Below, piece after piece: positions 54,596 through 62,454 of a DNA stretch of 64,000 nucleotides. Source of the DNA: Methyloligella solikamskensis (GTDB lineage: Bacteria > Pseudomonadota > Alphaproteobacteria > Rhizobiales > Methyloligellaceae); NCBI RefSeq assembly GCF_042676065.1, contig NZ_JBHTJO010000001.1:62001-126000 (forward strand). Direction: 5' to 3'. The notes under the pieces were generated by a model. It worked only from the letters and a program-made list of their open reading frames with translations, was not told where the DNA came from and did no database searches. The translations under genes were made by a program, and so were the position numbers. Positions within the stretch are counted from its first letter, which is position 1. The number at the start of each line of letters is the position of its first letter.

Positions 54596-56248
54596 TTACG
54601 CGCTTCGCGCCTCGGCGTAACCGCCAGCCGACGGCTCGCGGGGGATGAGCTGATGGTCCCGCGCGTAGAGCATCATGGCGCGCTCGGCCAGCGCGGTGAT
54701 GGTGAGCAGCGGATTGCAGCCGATGGAGCGCGGGATGATCGCGCCATCGCAGACATAGAGCCCGGAGTGGACGTCCTCCCCGGTGGTGCCGGAGAAGACC
54801 TGGCCCTTGTGATTGACGACGCCTGTGCTGGCATCCTCGCCCATGCCGCAACCGCCCAACGGGTGGGCCGTGGCGGGCTTGGCGCCGGTGGCGGACAGCG
54901 GATGCTTGATATAGCGGGCGCCGACGCTTTCGGCCGCTTTGGTGAGCGCGTCGTCGACGCGCGAGAAGACCGCCTCCTTCTCCACGCCGGGCCAGCGGAG
55001 CTTGGTCTTGCCCTTCTCCAGAACCAGTTTGCCGGAGGCGCTGTCGTGGGAGACCACGAAGAAGGTGTGAAGGTGCGAGAGCGGTCCCTGATAAACGCCC
55101 TTCACCAGGCTCTGGGCGGCGCCGAGAAGCCGGCCGCCCGAGAGGAAGAAGACGGGCAGCAGCGGGGCGAGCGCGGACGGGAGAACGCCTTCCTGGATGG
55201 TCATGCTGCGGGCGAGGTCGGTTTCGTCGGGCAGCTCGATCTGGCCGGTGACGCAAGCGCCCACGGTGTCGCCTTCGAATTTCGGCGGGATGCCGACTCC
55301 GATGGCATTGACCCGCGTCTCTTTGCCGAGTGCGAATGCGATGATGTCGCCATTGGCAGAGAAGTGCTCGCCGAGCTTGTCCGATACGGACAGACCGTTT
55401 TCGCGGGAACGCAGCAGGATCTCCGTGGAGCCCAGAGTGCCGGCGGCCAGCACAACGCTCTCGGCACCGACGGATGCCAGCGGCACCTCTTCGCTGCCCG
55501 TGGGGCGGAAATGGATGCGCCAGCCCGCGCCTTCGCGAGAGAGATGATCGACGGCAAGCTCGGTGAAGATCTCCGCGCCATGAGCATGAGCGTCGGGCAG
55601 ATAGGTCATGGCGACGGTATTCTTCGCGCCGATATTGCAGCCCGAGCAGCAATCGCCGCACAGCTCGCAGGCCGGCTGCTCGACGCCGAAGGCATTCACG
55701 CTGTCTTCGAAATTGACGACCACCGGTGCTGCCACGGGCCGCTTGCCGATGCGCTCGCCGATCTTGTCCAGCGCCTTGAACTTGGTGATGGAGTCAGCGT
55801 GCATGTAGCGGGCGGGGCGAAGCGAGGCGCGCGCCGCGTCGTAGCCGCGGGCGAGCAGACCGTCTTCGCGGATCTCGTCCGGCCAGGCCGCGTCGGCGAA
55901 GACCCGGGCGTCGGGCTGGAGCGCCACGGCGGCATTGATGAGAGAACCGCCGCCCAGGCCGCAGCCGACCAGCACGTGCATGTCCTCGCCCATGCGGAAA
56001 TCGTAGAGGCCGGTGGCGGAGCCGGAGCGCATCTTGCCACCGCGAATCTGAAGCTCGCGGCGCAGCTCGGGCAGGCGCGCGGGAAAGTCGCCATTGGCGA
56101 ACTCGCGGCCCCGCTCGATCACGCAGACCCGCTTGCCGAGCCGCGCGAGACGGGACGCTGCGACGCCGCCGCCATAGCCGGAGCCGATGACGACCACGTC
56201 ATAGGCGCTCTTCATCTGCTCGGGGATCGACGACAGGCGGTTCGGCAT
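54596..56248 (-). CDS. GMC-family FAD oxidoreductase (cholesterol-oxidase-like)
   Basis: A 550-residue flavoenzyme. The FAD motif is VVVIGSGYGGGVAASRLARLG, followed by the second FAD contact GCGLGGGSLINAAV and the C-terminal HPLGGCGMGED and GLYVCDGAIIPRSIGCNP. A Cys-rich stretch CELCGDCCSGCNIG (about residues 190-205) is seen in this branch, possibly structural or metal-binding. The substrate is likely an alcohol or sterol-like compound but cannot be named. No signal peptide is visible. Start is ATG at 56248 (alternative 56215). Confidence 0.88.
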   Translation of the reverse strand: MPNRLSSIPEQMKSAYDVVVIGSGYGGGVAASRLARLGKRVCVIERGREFANGDFPARLPELRRELQIRGGKMRSGSATGLYDFRMGEDMHVLVGCGLGGGSLINAAVALQPDARVFADAAWPDEIREDGLLARGYDAARASLRPARYMHADSITKFKALDKIGERIGKRPVAAPVVVNFEDSVNAFGVEQPACELCGDCCSGCNIGAKNTVAMTYLPDAHAHGAEIFTELAVDHLSREGAGWRIHFRPTGSEEVPLASVGAESVVLAAGTLGSTEILLRSRENGLSVSDKLGEHFSANGDIIAFALGKETRVNAIGVGIPPKFEGDTVGACVTGQIELPDETDLARSMTIQEGVLPSALAPLLPVFFLSGGRLLGAAQSLVKGVYQGPLSHLHTFFVVSHDSASGKLVLEKGKTKLRWPGVEKEAVFSRVDDALTKAAESVGARYIKHPLSATGAKPATAHPLGGCGMGEDASTGVVNHKGQVFSGTTGEDVHSGLYVCDGAIIPRSIGCNPLLTITALAERAMMLYARDHQLIPREPSAGGYAEARSA

Positions 56249-56422
56249 GTCTCATCCATAGCGAAATCGAAGGATCATCTAAAGACCGCGTTGGGCCCAT
56301 GAAGCCGACCAGGCGGGCTTGCCCACAGGGAGTCACTTCATATCACGGCTTTGCGATTGGCTATTTCCGCCGCCCCGCGCGCTCCGTATCCTCCCCTCAA
56401 AGACCAACAAATGGAGCATTTG

Positions 56423-57028
56423 ATGACAGGGAAGCGGATCGGATGGAGGGGTGCGACGCTGCTGACGGGCGTATTGCTCGCTCTCGGCATCTCAGCGGGG
56501 GCCGCGCGGGCCGCGGACAGCGAGACGGCCATCTTCGCCGGCGGCTGCTTCTGGTGCGTGGAAGACGCCTTCGACCATGTGAAGGGCGTGACGGAGACCA
56601 TCTCCGGCTATGCGGGCGGCACGAAGCCCAACCCGACCTATGGAAGCCATGAGGGCTACAAGGAGGCGGTGAAGGTTACTTACGATCCGGACCAGGTCAC
56701 TTACGCGGAGCTGCTGGATACCTTCTGGCACAATGTCGATCCGTTCGATCCGCGCGGTCAGTTCTGCGACAAGGGCCCGGCCTACGAGTCGGCAATCTTT
56801 ATCGGCAATGCGGAGGAGAAGGCGCTCGCGGAGAAGACCAAAAAGGAGATCGCCGAGCGCTTCGATCAGGAGGTGGCAACCGAGATCGTGCCGGAGACGA
56901 CCTTCACGGCAGCTGAGGATTACCACCAGAATTATCACTCGGTGAATCCGATCAGCTATAAATTCTACAAGTGGAACTGCGGCCGTGCCCAGCGGCTGGA
57001 GCAGATCTGGGGCCCGGCTCATTCATGA
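56423..57028 (+). CDS. msrA: Peptide methionine (S)-S-oxide reductase, exported form
   Basis: MsrA of 201 residues with an N-terminal signal peptide (basic GKRIGWRG, hydrophobic ATLLTGVLLALGISAG, probable cut after ARA at residue 30), so it should repair oxidised methionines in the periplasm. The active site GCFWC has catalytic Cys42 with Cys45 near by; GYAGGTKPNPTYGSHEGYKEAV and QNYHSVNP complete the fold. ATG 56423 has GGAG 6 nt upstream; 56411 is possible. It is the first of three genes in one direction with the cytochrome b and the molybdoenzyme. Confidence 0.92.
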   Translation: MTGKRIGWRGATLLTGVLLALGISAGAARAADSETAIFAGGCFWCVEDAFDHVKGVTETISGYAGGTKPNPTYGSHEGYKEAVKVTYDPDQVTYAELLDTFWHNVDPFDPRGQFCDKGPAYESAIFIGNAEEKALAEKTKKEIAERFDQEVATEIVPETTFTAAEDYHQNYHSVNPISYKFYKWNCGRAQRLEQIWGPAHS

Positions 57029-57057
57029 CGCCGGACTTTTCGAGATAGGGGCGAGCG

Positions 57058-57882
57058 ATGGCGCAGAAGAAGCTGGTCTATCGCCATTCCGGATGGGTGC
57101 GCTCCACCCACTGGATCAACGTGCTCGCGCTGCTCGTTCTCTTGATGAGCGGGCTGCAGATCTTCAACGCGCATCCTGCGCTCTATTTCGGCTCGGCCTC
57201 TACATTCGACGCACCCGCTGTCGCCATGACCTATGAGCGGACCGACGAGGGCTATCGCGGCGTCACGGAGATCTTCGGCAAGAGCTACGACACCACGGGC
57301 TGGCTCGGCGGCGGTGAGGATGCCGACGGCGAGTTCACCCGCTACGGCTTCCCCTGGTCGATCACTCTGCCCGGTTTCCGGTCGCTCGCCATGGGCCGGC
57401 ATTGGCACTTCTTCTTCGCTTGGGTCTTCGTGATCAACGGGCTGATCTATCTGATCTATTCGCTCACGAGCGGCCATCTGCGACGCGATCTGACGCCGGA
57501 CGGCAAGGAAATAAAAGGCATCGGCCACAGCATCGTGGAGCATGCCAAGTTCCGCTTCGATCACGGCAACAGCTACAACGTGCTGCAGAAGCTCTCCTAT
57601 CTCGTGGTCATTCTCGTTCTGCTGCCGCTGATGCTCGGCACTGGGCTGACCATGTCGCCGGGCATGGATGCCGCCTTCCCATGGCTGCTCGATATCTTCG
57701 GCGGCCGGCAATCGGCGCGGACAATCCATTTCATCTCCGCCACCCTCATCGTGCTGTTCGTGGTGGTGCACGTGTTCATGGTTCTGGTCTCCGGGGTCTG
57801 GAACAACCTCCGCTCCATGGTGACCGGGCGCTACGCGGTGCGGACAGACGAGCCTGCCCACGCGAAGGAGGCCGCGGAATGA
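57058..57882 (+). CDS. Membrane cytochrome b (b561/hydrogenase-cytochrome-b type)
   Basis: A 274-residue haem protein with four transmembrane segments (about 18-36, 117-140, 180-198, 222-245). Probable haem ligands are in YRHSGWVRSTHWIN, GRHWHFFFAWV and ARTIHFI ... VVVHVFMV. A loop of about 65 residues between helices 1 and 2 is longer than in simple b561 proteins. It very likely passes electrons from quinol to the molybdoenzyme encoded next, whose start overlaps its stop by 4 bp. MsrQ does this for MsrP in E. coli, but this protein is from the cytochrome b/b6 (Ni-Fe hydrogenase) family rather than an evident MsrQ. Confidence 0.88.
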   Translation: MAQKKLVYRHSGWVRSTHWINVLALLVLLMSGLQIFNAHPALYFGSASTFDAPAVAMTYERTDEGYRGVTEIFGKSYDTTGWLGGGEDADGEFTRYGFPWSITLPGFRSLAMGRHWHFFFAWVFVINGLIYLIYSLTSGHLRRDLTPDGKEIKGIGHSIVEHAKFRFDHGNSYNVLQKLSYLVVILVLLPLMLGTGLTMSPGMDAAFPWLLDIFGGRQSARTIHFISATLIVLFVVVHVFMVLVSGVWNNLRSMVTGRYAVRTDEPAHAKEAAE

Positions 57883-58676
57883 GCGAGCACGAGAAGAAAG
57901 AGAAGCCGGGCATGGACCGGCGGAGCTTCCTGGCCCGGGGCGGCGCGGTGATGGGCACGCTCTTGCTTGGCGGCTGCGACGAGCTTTCCCGAAACGACAC
58001 GGTGAAGCGGATCCTGGCGAGCGCCGAAGGTCTGACGGAAACGGTGCAGCGGGCGCTGCTGACGCCGGAGTCCCTCGCGCGGGAATATGCGCCGGAGGAT
58101 ATTTCGCCGGACTTCAAGGCGAACGGCTCCACCAATCCCCAGACGCCGGACTATCTGAAGCTTGCCCAGAACGACTTCAAGGATTGGCGGCTCAAGGTCG
58201 GCGGACTGGTGGAAACTCCGCTGACGCTTTCCCTGGACGAACTGCGTGCCATGCCGTCCCGCAGCCAGATCACGCGCCATGACTGCGTCGAGGGCTGGAG
58301 CTCCATCGGCAAGTGGACGGGCGTTCAGCTCTCCCATGTTCTCGATCAGGCCAAGCTGAAGGAGAACGCGAACTACGTGGTCTTCTACTGCCTCGATGAT
58401 CTCGGCCGCCGGGGCACCGAGGAGAGCCGCTACTACGAGTCCATCGCGCTGGTGGACGCCTATCACCCGCAGACGATCCTCGCCTACGACATGAACGACG
58501 AGACCCTGCCTATTCCCCACGGCGCGCCCCTGCGCGTCCGTGTGGAGCGGCAGCTCGGCTACAAGATGGCGAAATACATCCGCGCCATCGAAGCGGTGGA
58601 GAGCTACGACGACATCCGCGGCGGTGAGGGCGGCTTCTGGGAAGACCGCGGCTACGCCTGGTACGCGGGCATCTAA
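57879..58676 (+). CDS. Tat-exported molybdopterin oxidoreductase (MsrP/sulfite-oxidase fold)
   Basis: A 265-residue molybdoenzyme. A twin-arginine signal MDRRSFLARGG (Arg14-Arg15) is followed by a hydrophobic stretch and a lipobox-like LLLGGC (Cys33), so the protein may be anchored as a lipoprotein on the periplasmic side. The sulfite-oxidase-type core has RHDCVEGWSSIGKWTGV, in which Cys136 should bind molybdenum, and GAPLRVRVERQLGYK near the end. The family includes MsrP (protein methionine sulfoxide reductase) and other sulfoxide/N-oxide reductases. Coupling to a cytochrome b and to an exported MsrA favours an envelope repair role, not proved. Confidence 0.88.
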   Translation: MSEHEKKEKPGMDRRSFLARGGAVMGTLLLGGCDELSRNDTVKRILASAEGLTETVQRALLTPESLAREYAPEDISPDFKANGSTNPQTPDYLKLAQNDFKDWRLKVGGLVETPLTLSLDELRAMPSRSQITRHDCVEGWSSIGKWTGVQLSHVLDQAKLKENANYVVFYCLDDLGRRGTEESRYYESIALVDAYHPQTILAYDMNDETLPIPHGAPLRVRVERQLGYKMAKYIRAIEAVESYDDIRGGEGGFWEDRGYAWYAGI

Positions 58677-58698
58677 CGGCTAGACAGCAGACATGAAA

Positions 58699-58727
58699 AA
58701 AGCCCGCCGGCAGGACCGGCGGGCTTT
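58699..58727. terminator. Bidirectional terminator between molybdoenzyme and small-protein gene
   Basis: AAAGCCCGCCGG (58699-58710) and CCGGCGGGCTTT (58716-58727) form a perfect 12-bp stem with a 5-nt loop. T-rich sequence follows on the + strand (TTTCAATTTC) and a run of six T on the - strand. It lies 22 bp after one stop and 23 bp after the convergent one. Confidence 0.92.
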
Positions 58728-58750
58728 CAATTTCTTCAGCTCAAACGAGC

Positions 58751-58957
58751 TTACATCGTGCCGCCAGAGGCTTTGCACTCCTCACGGAACGCCTTGCGCA
58801 TGGCGCGGTCGTCCGGATAGTGCTCCTTGGCCAGCTTGCGACAGCTCATGCTGGACTTCATGCCGTCCATCATGCCGGCCTGCACAGGCGCGGAGACGAC
58901 GAAAGCGCCGCCGAGGAAAGCGAAAGCGGTGGTCGCGAGAACAATTTTCTTGATCAT
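58751..58957 (-). CDS. Small methionine-rich exported protein (paralogue 1)
   Basis: A 68-residue protein not recognised as a named family. A Sec signal peptide (IKKIVLATTAFAFLGGAFVVSAPVQA) leaves a mature peptide of about 41 residues with six methionines and two cysteines 23-24 apart. Its core, DGMKSSMSCRKLAKEHYP then DDRAMRKAFREECK, is shared with the next gene upstream. The ATG at 58957 has AGGAG within a perfect palindrome (58959-58970). It ends at a strong terminator facing the molybdoenzyme gene. A periplasmic oxidant-scavenging or disulfide role is guesswork based on composition and place. Confidence 0.8.
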   Translation of the reverse strand: MIKKIVLATTAFAFLGGAFVVSAPVQAGMMDGMKSSMSCRKLAKEHYPDDRAMRKAFREECKASGGTM

Positions 58958-58958
58958 T

Positions 58959-58970
58959 AGGAGTACTCCT
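58959..58970. promoter_or_regulatory. Palindrome containing the ribosome site of paralogue 1
   Basis: AGGAGTACTCCT, a perfect 12-bp inverted repeat, begins 1 nt before the start codon on the reverse strand and contains its Shine-Dalgarno sequence. It may be chance, or a site that hides the ribosome site or binds a repressor. Confidence 0.4.
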
Positions 58971-59051
58971 GTTGGTGGCATCGGCTTTCCGGCCGATACC
59001 GAAGAGACCCCGCTACCGAACCCTCGGTGCGCTGGTGTGGGCAAAAAAATG

Positions 59052-59070
59052 GGAGCTCTTTTAGAGCTCC
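59052..59070 (-). terminator. Terminator after small exported protein paralogue 2
   Basis: GGAGCTCT-(3 nt)-AGAGCTCC, an 8-bp stem directly after the stop codon, followed on the reverse strand by CCC and seven T. A textbook intrinsic terminator, so the two small genes are probably separate transcription units or the second is partly attenuated. Confidence 0.9.
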
Positions 59071-59277
59071 TTACATGTTGGACTCAGTGGCCTCTTTGCA
59101 GTTCTTCCGGAACTCTTTGCGCATTTCGCGGTCTTCCGGGTAGTGCATCTTGGCCATCTTGCGGCAATCCATGCCCTTCTTCATGCCGTCCATCGGGCTC
59201 GCGTGAACCGGGGCCGTCAGGGAAGCGGCACCCACAAAGGCGAGCGTGGTAGCGGCGAAAAGAAAAGTCTTAAACAT
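59071..59277 (-). CDS. Small methionine-rich exported protein (paralogue 2)
   Basis: A 68-residue paralogue of the 58751-58957 protein. A signal peptide (FKTFLFAATTLAFVGAASLTAPVHA) is followed by a mature part of about 42 residues with seven methionines and two cysteines: SPMDGMKKGMDCRKMAKMHYP then EDREMRKEFRKNCKEA (read as two pieces). Both paralogues keep DGMK, CRK-AK-HYP-DR-MRK-FR--CK. GGAG lies 9 nt before the ATG. The gene has its own terminator; its promoter should lie in the 207 bp before lepA, which is transcribed the other way. Confidence 0.8.
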   Translation of the reverse strand: MFKTFLFAATTLAFVGAASLTAPVHASPMDGMKKGMDCRKMAKMHYPEDREMRKEFRKNCKEATESNM

Positions 59278-59484
59278 CTAAGTAGCTCCATCTTTGAAAG
59301 GTGGGGAATAGGCTGTCCGCCTGTTCCTCCAACGCAGCGATCAATATTTGAGTTCGGCCATTTGACCAGAAAAAAATTGTGATTTTATCGGGACAACCGA
59401 ACATGGTTTCGCCTTTATTTCGCAGGCCTTGCGAGTTGATAACTCCGCTTGACCGACGTTGCGCCCCTGCTACAAGCCCAGGCT

Positions 59485-61302
59485 ATGAGCGAAACGCCCT
59501 TTACCCCGCAGTCTCACATCCGCAATTTCTCCATCGTCGCCCATATCGACCACGGGAAGTCGACGCTCGCCGACCGCTTGATCCAGCTCTGCGGCGGGCT
59601 GACCTTGCGCGAGATGAAGGAGCAGGTGCTCGATTCCATGGATATCGAGCGCGAGCGCGGCATCACCATCAAGGCCCAGACCGTCCGCCTGGAATACAAG
59701 GCGAAGAACGGCGAGATGTACGAGCTCAATCTCATCGATACGCCGGGTCATGTGGACTTCGCCTATGAGGTGAACCGGAGCCTGGCGGCCTGCGAAGGCT
59801 CGCTGCTGGTGGTCGATGCGACCCAAGGCGTCGAGGCCCAGACGCTCGCCAATGTCTATCAGGCGATCGAGGTGAACCACGAGATCATCCCGGTCCTGAA
59901 CAAGACCGATCTGCCTGCCTCGGAGCCGGAGCGGGTTCGCGCTCAGATCGAGGACGTGATCGGGCTCGATGCCTCGGATGCGCTGGAGATCTCCGCCAAG
60001 ACGGGCGCGGGCGTGGAAGACGTGCTGGAGGCCATCGTCCACCGGCTTCCCCCGCCGGACGGCGAGGTCGAGGCCCCGCTGAAGGCGCTTCTGGTGGATA
60101 GCTGGTACGACGCCTATCTCGGCGTGGTCGTGCTGGTGCGCATCATCGACGGCTCGTTGCGCAAAGGCATGCGCATCAAGCTGATGCAATCGGACGCCTC
60201 CTATCAGGTGGACCGGGTCGGCATTTTCCGCCCCAAGCAGGAGGTGCGCAACGCACTCGGTCCGGGCGAGATCGGCTTCTTCACCGCCTCCATCAAGCAG
60301 GTGGCCGATACCCAGGTCGGCGACACGGTGACGGAAGAGAAGCGGCAGACGGCGAAAGCACTGCCGGGCTTCCAGCCGGCGCAAGCGGTCGTGTTCTGCG
60401 GTCTCTTTCCGCTGGACGCATCAGACTTCGAAGATCTGCGCGAGGCGGTCGCCAAGCTCCGGCTGAACGATGCGAGCTTCTCCTACGAGATGGAGACATC
60501 GGCAGCGTTGGGCTTCGGCTTCCGCTGCGGCTTCCTGGGCCTGTTGCACCTTGAGATCATCCGCGAGCGGCTGGAGCGCGAGTTCGATATCGAGCTCATC
60601 GCGACGGCGCCCTCGGTCATCTACAATATCTACAAGACGGACGGCTCCATGGAGGAGCTGCACAATCCGGCGGACATGCCGGAGGTGCAGAAGATCGACC
60701 GCATCGAGGAGCCATGGATCGAGGCGACCATCCTGCTGCCCGACGAGCATCTCGGCGCCGTGCTCAAGCTTTGCGAGGACCGGCGCGGGCGACAGAAGAC
60801 GCTTACCTATGCGGGCCCGCGGGCCATGCTGGTCTATGAGCTGCCCCTCAACGAGGTGGTGTTCGATTTCTACGACCGGCTGAAATCGGTCTCTCGCGGC
60901 TACGCGAGCTTCGACCATCACATCACCGGCTACGAGGCGGGCGATCTCGTGAAAATGTCGATCCTGGTCAATGACGAGCCGGTGGATGCGCTTTCGGTGA
61001 TCGTCTCCCGGAACCGGGCGGAATCCCGCGGCCGGGCCATGGTGGAAAAGCTGAAGGATCTTATCCCGAAGCATCTCTTCAAGATCCCGGTGCAGGCGGC
61101 GATCGGCGGCAAGGTCATCGCCCGCGAGACCATCAGCGCCATGCGCAAGGATGTGACCGCCAAGTGCTATGGTGGCGACATCACCCGGAAGAGAAAGCTT
61201 CTGGAAAAGCAGAAGGCCGGCAAGAAGAAGATGCGCTCCTTCGGGCGCGTCGACATTCCCCAGGAGGCCTTCATCGCCGCGCTCAAGATGGACGCGGATT
61301 AG
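59485..61302 (+). CDS. lepA: Elongation factor 4 (LepA)
   Basis: Translational GTPase of 605 residues that acts on stalled or mistranslocated ribosomes. It has G1 AHIDHGKSTL, G2 RERGITI, G3 DTPGHVDF and G4 NKTDLP, then the LepA-specific C-terminal domain (ETISAMRKDVTAKCYGGDI, in part quoted). ATG at 59485 gives the usual MSETPFTPQ start; a TTG at 59449 opens a non-conserved extension. Confidence 0.96.
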   Translation: MSETPFTPQSHIRNFSIVAHIDHGKSTLADRLIQLCGGLTLREMKEQVLDSMDIERERGITIKAQTVRLEYKAKNGEMYELNLIDTPGHVDFAYEVNRSLAACEGSLLVVDATQGVEAQTLANVYQAIEVNHEIIPVLNKTDLPASEPERVRAQIEDVIGLDASDALEISAKTGAGVEDVLEAIVHRLPPPDGEVEAPLKALLVDSWYDAYLGVVVLVRIIDGSLRKGMRIKLMQSDASYQVDRVGIFRPKQEVRNALGPGEIGFFTASIKQVADTQVGDTVTEEKRQTAKALPGFQPAQAVVFCGLFPLDASDFEDLREAVAKLRLNDASFSYEMETSAALGFGFRCGFLGLLHLEIIRERLEREFDIELIATAPSVIYNIYKTDGSMEELHNPADMPEVQKIDRIEEPWIEATILLPDEHLGAVLKLCEDRRGRQKTLTYAGPRAMLVYELPLNEVVFDFYDRLKSVSRGYASFDHHITGYEAGDLVKMSILVNDEPVDALSVIVSRNRAESRGRAMVEKLKDLIPKHLFKIPVQAAIGGKVIARETISAMRKDVTAKCYGGDITRKRKLLEKQKAGKKKMRSFGRVDIPQEAFIAALKMDAD

Positions 61303-61338
61303 ACGCGGGCTTCGGCTCGCGGGGTTCGGACAAGACCG

Positions 61339-62454
61339 ATGGCAGGCGAGCAAAGCGACCGATCTGACGGCCAAGAGCAAGTAGGCGAAGCCCCAGGCGA
61401 GCAGGCGCTCGGCGGGCGGGATCGGCTGAAGGCCTATGTCCTGCTCGCGCTGACCGTCGGCGCCGTCATCCTATGTGCCCTGCTCGCCCTGCCCTTCCTG
61501 CCCTCGCTCACCTGGGCGCTGGCGCTGGCGATCCTTTTCACGCCTGCGAACCGCTGGCTGGAGCACAAGATCGGCAGCCGGGATATTGCCGCGGGCATCT
61601 CCGTGGCGCTGATCGGCGTGATCGTGGTGGCGCCGGCCACCTATCTGTTCGGACGGATCACCTCGCAAGCCGCCAGCGGCGCGCAGATGCTGAGCGAGAC
61701 GGTCGCCACCGGCGCCTGGCGGACCAGCCTCCAGAAGAGCGAGTATTTCGCGCCCATCCTCGACTGGCTCGAGCAGGTGAATTTCAGCGGCGTGTTCGAT
61801 GCGTTCGCATCGTGGCTGACGGATGCTAGCGCCTCCTTCGTCACCGGCTCGGTGATGGGCGTCATCTCCCTGGTGCTGACCTTCTATCTGCTGTTCTACT
61901 TCCTGCGGGACCGGTTGAGTGCGCTCGACTATTTGCGGGGCATCTCGCCCCTGACCGCGCCGCAGACGGAAGCGCTGTTCAAGCGCATCCAAGACATCAT
62001 CTACGCGACGCTCTACGGGACCCTGACGGTTGCCCTGGTTCAGGGCGCGCTGGGCGGTCTCGCCTTCTGGTGGCTGGGGCTTCCGGCACCGCTTCTATGG
62101 GGCACGGTGATGGGGCTGTTCGCCCTGGTGCCGGTGCTGGGCGCCTTCGTGGTCTGGATTCCGGCGGCCGCGTTGCTGGCCCTGGAGGGAAGCTGGGAGA
62201 AGTCGTTGATCCTGATCGTCTGGGGCGCGGTGATCGTCGGCGGCATCGACAACGTGCTCTACCCCATGCTTGTGGGGCGGCGCCTGCAGCTCCATACGGT
62301 GCCGGCCTTTATCGCCATTCTGGGCGGCCTGTTCTTCTTCGGCGCCTCGGGCCTGCTGCTCGGGCCCATGGTGGTGGCGGTCACCATCTTCCTGTTCGAG
62401 GTCTGGCATGTGGAGCAGCGGGGCGTGGGACCGACTGAGCGGGGAGAGCCTTAG
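61339..62454 (+). CDS. AI-2E family transporter (PerM-like)
   Basis: A 371-residue membrane protein with about eight hydrophobic segments and the AI-2E/PerM signature PLLWGTVMGLFALVPVLGAFVVWIP near the C-terminal half. The family name comes from one E. coli member linked to AI-2 export; other members move sodium, indole-3-acetate or unknown compounds, so the substrate here is open. It follows lepA by 36 bp and overlaps, tail to tail, a second family member by 4 bp. Confidence 0.9.
   Translation: MAGEQSDRSDGQEQVGEAPGEQALGGRDRLKAYVLLALTVGAVILCALLALPFLPSLTWALALAILFTPANRWLEHKIGSRDIAAGISVALIGVIVVAPATYLFGRITSQAASGAQMLSETVATGAWRTSLQKSEYFAPILDWLEQVNFSGVFDAFASWLTDASASFVTGSVMGVISLVLTFYLLFYFLRDRLSALDYLRGISPLTAPQTEALFKRIQDIIYATLYGTLTVALVQGALGGLAFWWLGLPAPLLWGTVMGLFALVPVLGAFVVWIPAAALLALEGSWEKSLILIVWGAVIVGGIDNVLYPMLVGRRLQLHTVPAFIAILGGLFFFGASGLLLGPMVVAVTIFLFEVWHVEQRGVGPTERGEP

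Noticed and set aside
54653..56302. Long open frame antisense to the GMC oxidoreductase
   Set aside because: Its codon third-position pattern mirrors the real gene and the protein has no family features.
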